DNA of 64,000 bases, from positions 9,238,001 to 9,302,000 of the forward strand of contig NC_083876.1 in the NCBI RefSeq assembly GCF_032452875.1, read 5' to 3'. The notes beneath the pieces are model-generated. The model ran no database searches, was not told the origin of the DNA, and saw only the letters and a list, made by a program, of their open reading frames with translations. This DNA is from Bos javanicus. Its lineage: Eukaryota > Chordata > Mammalia > Artiodactyla > Bovidae. The stretch's first letter is position 1, and every line of letters begins with the position of its first letter. Below, piece by piece: positions 60,347 through 64,000 of this stretch. Made by a program: the position numbers and the translations under genes.

Positions 60347-60400
60347 GGACCCCCTGGAGTACAAGGAATGCAACAGACTCTCGATGGATTTTATCACAAG
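60347..60400 (+). CDS. COL19A1: Collagen exon leaving the Gly-X-Y repeat (54 bp), probable COL19A1
   Basis: Second internal exon of the same gene, 54 bp, phase 0 at both ends. Translation is GPPGVQGMQQTLDGFYHK: three Gly-X-Y triplets (GPP, GVQ, GMQ), then QTLDGFYHK, which has no Gly at every third position. This marks the start of a short non-collagenous interruption, which gives flexible or non-helical sites in FACIT-type chains. The acceptor is a T-rich tract ending ATACAG and the donor is GTATGG. Joining it to the exon at 35014-35067 keeps the frame and extends the helix by three triplets before the break. From recall, human COL19A1 has a closely similar segment (a QTL..GYYNK-like break) at this place; this is the main reason for the gene symbol and should be checked by alignment. 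The following exon is beyond the window. Confidence 0.8.
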
Positions 60401-61646
60401 GTATGGTTTCTTTCACTCACATCTTGTATACAGAGATTTTATGTGATGTTATATTTGAAAAATAATTGCTAACTGCTCAGACCTTGAAGCATAATCACAT
60501 GTGCTTAACATCTTTCTATAATGAAAATTTACTTCCGAAAAACTATTTTGCTCAGCATCTTTTTACAAAACCAGGATTTTTAAATAATTCATTTCAAAGT
60601 TTGCAAAACTTCATGTAAAAAACTTAATGCAAAACCATGTTTCACCAGTGATAGTATCCTATATTTAGCTTCCCTGAGGGCAGAAAGAGATTATTTACTT
60701 TCTTAGAACTCTGGGTAGTGCAACAGATGTCTTACCAAACTACCAGGTGCTACACTGAAATCTCAAACAAAGGTTGATATACTCTAGGTCAAGACTGAAA
60801 TCGCCCACCTTTTAGGAAGGAGCCAACTTCCCCAAGGTTTTAAATTACAGTTAGTCTGGATGGAATGTGACCTGGAAGGACCCAAGAGTTTTGCCCCCAA
60901 TTCTACAAGGAAGCACAGCAGATGGAGAAAAATGGGTGTCAGCAACTGAGTGGGACTCAGAGACCCGAGTGAGACCATTGAGTGACTCATCATCCATCAC
61001 ATGTTTGGGATCCGATTGCTTTGTGTGGGGCATTCCAGCCACTGACTCAGATCCCTTGTAACATCACACTTTATCATTGATAAGCTGCAGATTTGGAGAC
61101 ACTCCCTTTATGTCTCGCCTGTGTTCCTGGCCTCCCTTCCTGCTGACTACTGTTGCTCCTTTGTTTAAAATCCCAAAGAAACACGATGCCCGTGACAGCA
61201 GGGCCTTCAAAAGTAGCAGGTGATCAGAAAAGTGCTTATTAAATGACAAGCTAATTAATTCAAAGCCCCAATTCTTATTTCATCAGATTAAGTTCACCAT
61301 GAAGACATGGATTGTTTGTGGCTGATAAATTCAAAATCAAAAGCATGTAAAGTCTCTTCTGCTTCCTGAATAATCCTGTCTTAAATTTTCTCATCTACAT
61401 GGATTTCCCAGGGAAAATGGAAAGGAATGTTTATTACATTCTAATGTATATTAGGAAGAATGTTTGAGGTATATTTTATGATTCTTTGGTAAACGTTTTC
61501 TGGATAGATCTATCTATACTAGCTTTTCAAAACTATAAGCCTTGGCCTCCATGAAAAAAAGGAAAAGAAGCATATCTAAAATTAATCAATTAGGATATGG
61601 TGTGCTTCTGTAATGACATCTATTGGTACAAAGCAGGGTTTAGTAT

Positions 61647-61927
61647 TGGAGAAGGCAATGGCAACCCACTCCAGTACTCTTGCCTGGAAAATCCCTTGGA
61701 CGGAGGGGCCTGGTGGGCTGCAGTCCATGGGGTCGCTAGGAGTCGGACATGACTGAATGACTTCACTTTATTTTTCACTTTCATGCATTGGAGAAGGAAA
61801 TGGCAACACACTCCAATGTTCTTGCCTGGAGAATCCCAGGGACGGGGGAGCCTGGTGGACTGCCGTCTATGGGGTCGCACAGAGTCAGACACGACTGAAG
61901 CGACTTAGCAGCAGCAGCAGCGGCAGC
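61647..61927 (+). mobile_element. Bov-A2 SINE with TSD
   Basis: Complete dimer; tail is CAGCAGCAGCAGCGGCAG. TSD AGCAGGGTTTAGTAT (15 bp) at 61632-61646 and 61928-61942. Confidence 0.95.
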
Positions 61928-62343
61928 AGCAGGGTTTAGTATAAATCCTTCAAAATAATGAGAATGAGTTAGCTCTGATGTCACAGTGTTGGCTAAAAAA
62001 CTGGAAGACTATGAAATATCACTACCACCCTTAGTATAAAATTTACCAAGTTGCTACTTAGCTACTTGAATATTTGCTGTTTCTTGCACAACTTTTAATG
62101 CTCATATCTGTACACAAGTCTCAAACGCCACTTCTATATATAGTTTGTCTTGCCAATGAGTCAGTTTTCCCTTAAATGAAGATATATAGTACATTTATAT
62201 TTTAGAGTTTAAAGTTGAGAACATAAATCTTTTAACTTTAAGATTTTATTTCCCCCAAAATAGGGCTGACCAGGGCAAGTGAGTGGAGAGTCTTTCTGAC
62301 AGCAAACCGGTTCTTTGAATTTAGCTGTTGCCTCACCTTAAAA

Positions 62344-62549
62344 AGGGCTTTCCTGGTGGCCCTGCAGTAAAAAATCTGCCTGCAACACAGGAGACAACAG
62401 TTCGATCCCTGGGTCAGGAAGATCCCTTGGAGAAGGAAATAGCAGCCCACTCCAGCATTCTTGCCTGGAGAACCCATGGATAAAGGACCCTAGAGAGCTA
62501 CAGTGGGGTCGCAAAATGTTGGACATGACTTAGCAACTAACCAGGAGCA
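62344..62549 (+). mobile_element. Bov-tA SINE
   Basis: GGGCTTTCCTGGTGGCCCTG head to GACATGACTTAGCAACTAAC. A few small deletions in the core. Confidence 0.9.
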
Positions 62550-64000
62550 ACACCTAAAAGAACTCTGGCTGTTGTTACTAACATTACAAGACTGAGGCTC
62601 AAGGTATTTAGTCTACCTCTGCTCAGAAGATGACTTCAGAATCAGAGCATGACTGTGTAAACAGGGAGACCTTAGCTTCTCTTCCCCAGATGAAATGTTG
62701 TTAGCATTTAACATCAGAAGGCTTTAGACCCACCTGGAAATTAATGGGCCGTAACTTCCAAATGCTTGACTGTTTCCTTCTGAGAATAGTTAAGGGTCTT
62801 CCACTGAGATCAGGCTGTTCTACTGAGGTCAGCCTATAGGATGGATGGAGGAGGTGTAGCCCACCTTCCCAACACCTACACTGACTACCTTTCTGGGTTG
62901 TAACCACCGCCTCCTCACCCTCAGCTCCACAAAGTAAAGGGGCAAACATGCCACGGTGAGTGATCTGTGGTTTTTACCTGGTGTGTCCACACCCACCCCA
63001 TGCCACCCCTATCTGTTGGGGATGCTGAGGTTGTTTCAATTTGCAGTTCATCGCATGCCTGATGGTCTGGCTGTCCGAATAAGCACAGAGTCAAAGGGGG
63101 CCCTGAGGGAAACTTTCCTGGAGATTAATGAACCATGTGTTGAAACACATAAAGTGACATCCCAAGGTTAAAATAATCTTCCTGGTTAAATTGGCATTGA
63201 TTGATGTAACATCTGCATTTGAGTCCTGGGCCTCGGCACTTCAGTTTGCAGTATCTCCAAGCATCCTGCAGCCAGGATTCTGCTGAAACAGCTCCCCCGA
63301 GGGATGAGTGGCAGACCACTCAGACACCTCCCCTCTGTGTTCTCACCTAAAGAGTTCCTGGCTCATTCCCTTGTACCAGGAATCCTCAAAGGCAAAGGAA
63401 TTGCCTTTGGCCCCTGTACGAGAGTTGATATTTTCCTCTACATTTTCCTTGTCATCAGAGGAAGAAATTCAGGCATAAGAAGCCATCTCCTCTCACAGCA
63501 CAAATCAAAAATGGAATTAGGGAAGAAAAAAGGAAGTGAGGAACAGAGAGCCCAAAGAGGGAGATGGGGACAATTCTAAAAGTGTGTTTCTATGCATTTT
63601 TGCATGCTCTCTTGAGGATGCAATGAGTAAAAGGTAGACTTCCCTCTCCATCAGAAAAATAATTTGCAGAACAGCTAGCTGCTCCCATCCTGCAAGACTG
63701 TTTGCAAAGAAGCAGCAATGCTGAGCATGTTCTTCCCCGCAAGGAAAATCTGCTCACAGTCCAGCAAACTGCTCTGCATTGTCTCCAGCTCTGGGGATTG
63801 TAATAAAAATTTGATAGGCTCTGTCAACTGCTAAAGCCGTCGGAACCAGAGCTCCTTACAACAATCTAGATTGTAAAGGAAAAAAAGCGTGTTCTCTCTG
63901 GAGGCCACGTACAGCAGATTTTACGTTTGATATTGTTTTTTAAAGATCCACATGGAAAATGTGTACTTGGTTATCTTAACATCATCACACTCAGTGCAGT

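Larger units (their letters stand above)
60401..64000 (+). other. Intron downstream of second collagen exon (partial)
   Basis: Begins GTATGG. Apart from a Bov-A2 at 61647 and a Bov-tA at 62344, I see no recognisable gene or repeat in 60401-61631, 61943-62343 or 62550-64000. No third collagen exon was found before the window ends. Confidence 0.65.

Overview
The window is nuclear DNA from a bovid ruminant (cattle, buffalo, sheep or goat type). The evidence is the dense set of ruminant-specific retroposons: Bov-tA and Bov-A2 SINEs and BovB (RTE) LINEs, many with intact target-site duplications (TSDs). These sit on older mammalian L1, L2, MIR, MER and hAT debris. There is no bacterial gene organisation.

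Only two host coding segments are supported, both on the + strand. They are 54-bp, phase-0 collagen exons at 35014-35067 and 60347-60400, with good splice sites and a 25,279-bp intron between them. The first encodes six uninterrupted Gly-X-Y triplets. The second encodes three triplets and then leaves the repeat (QTLDGFYHK). I assign them, from memory of the family and without a search, to COL19A1, a FACIT-type collagen with many short interruptions and very large introns. On that reading the whole window is the interior of one gene: part of an intron (1-35013), an exon, a full intron, an exon, and part of the next intron (60401-64000).

Layout: 1-2.2 kb holds minus-strand BovB and L1 ORF1 debris. 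3.4-4.2 kb is a 5'-truncated BovB with a TSD. 4.5-9.4 kb is a SINE cluster including a Bov-A2 nested in a Bov-tA. 10.7-11.8 kb is a decayed hAT-transposase-like coding sequence, followed by an L1 3' end and a probable solo LTR (13 kb). 14.5-18.2 kb has CHR, MIR and L2/MER relics. 18.9-20.9 kb has an L1 tail, a microsatellite, a Bov-tA and a BovB with a YADD reverse-transcriptase motif. 22.2-24.9 kb is an old repeat, then a MIR split by BovB, then an L2 tail. 26.3-31.3 kb has nested SINEs and old L1. 32.7 and 34.5 kb carry MER DNA-transposon relics. Inside the large intron are a 1.4-kb BovB inserted in an L2 (36-38 kb), an inverted Bov-tA cluster (41.2-41.6 kb), a CCACCGTCC-type minisatellite (52.3-52.7 kb), and an L1 carrying three younger insertions (58.2-59.4 kb).

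Nearly all long open frames are LINE reverse-transcriptase fragments, SINE read-through or minisatellite frames, not genes. I found no convincing new biological system. The observations most worth checking are the hAT-derived pseudogene, the perfect 18-bp duplication inside the first collagen exon, and the minisatellite.
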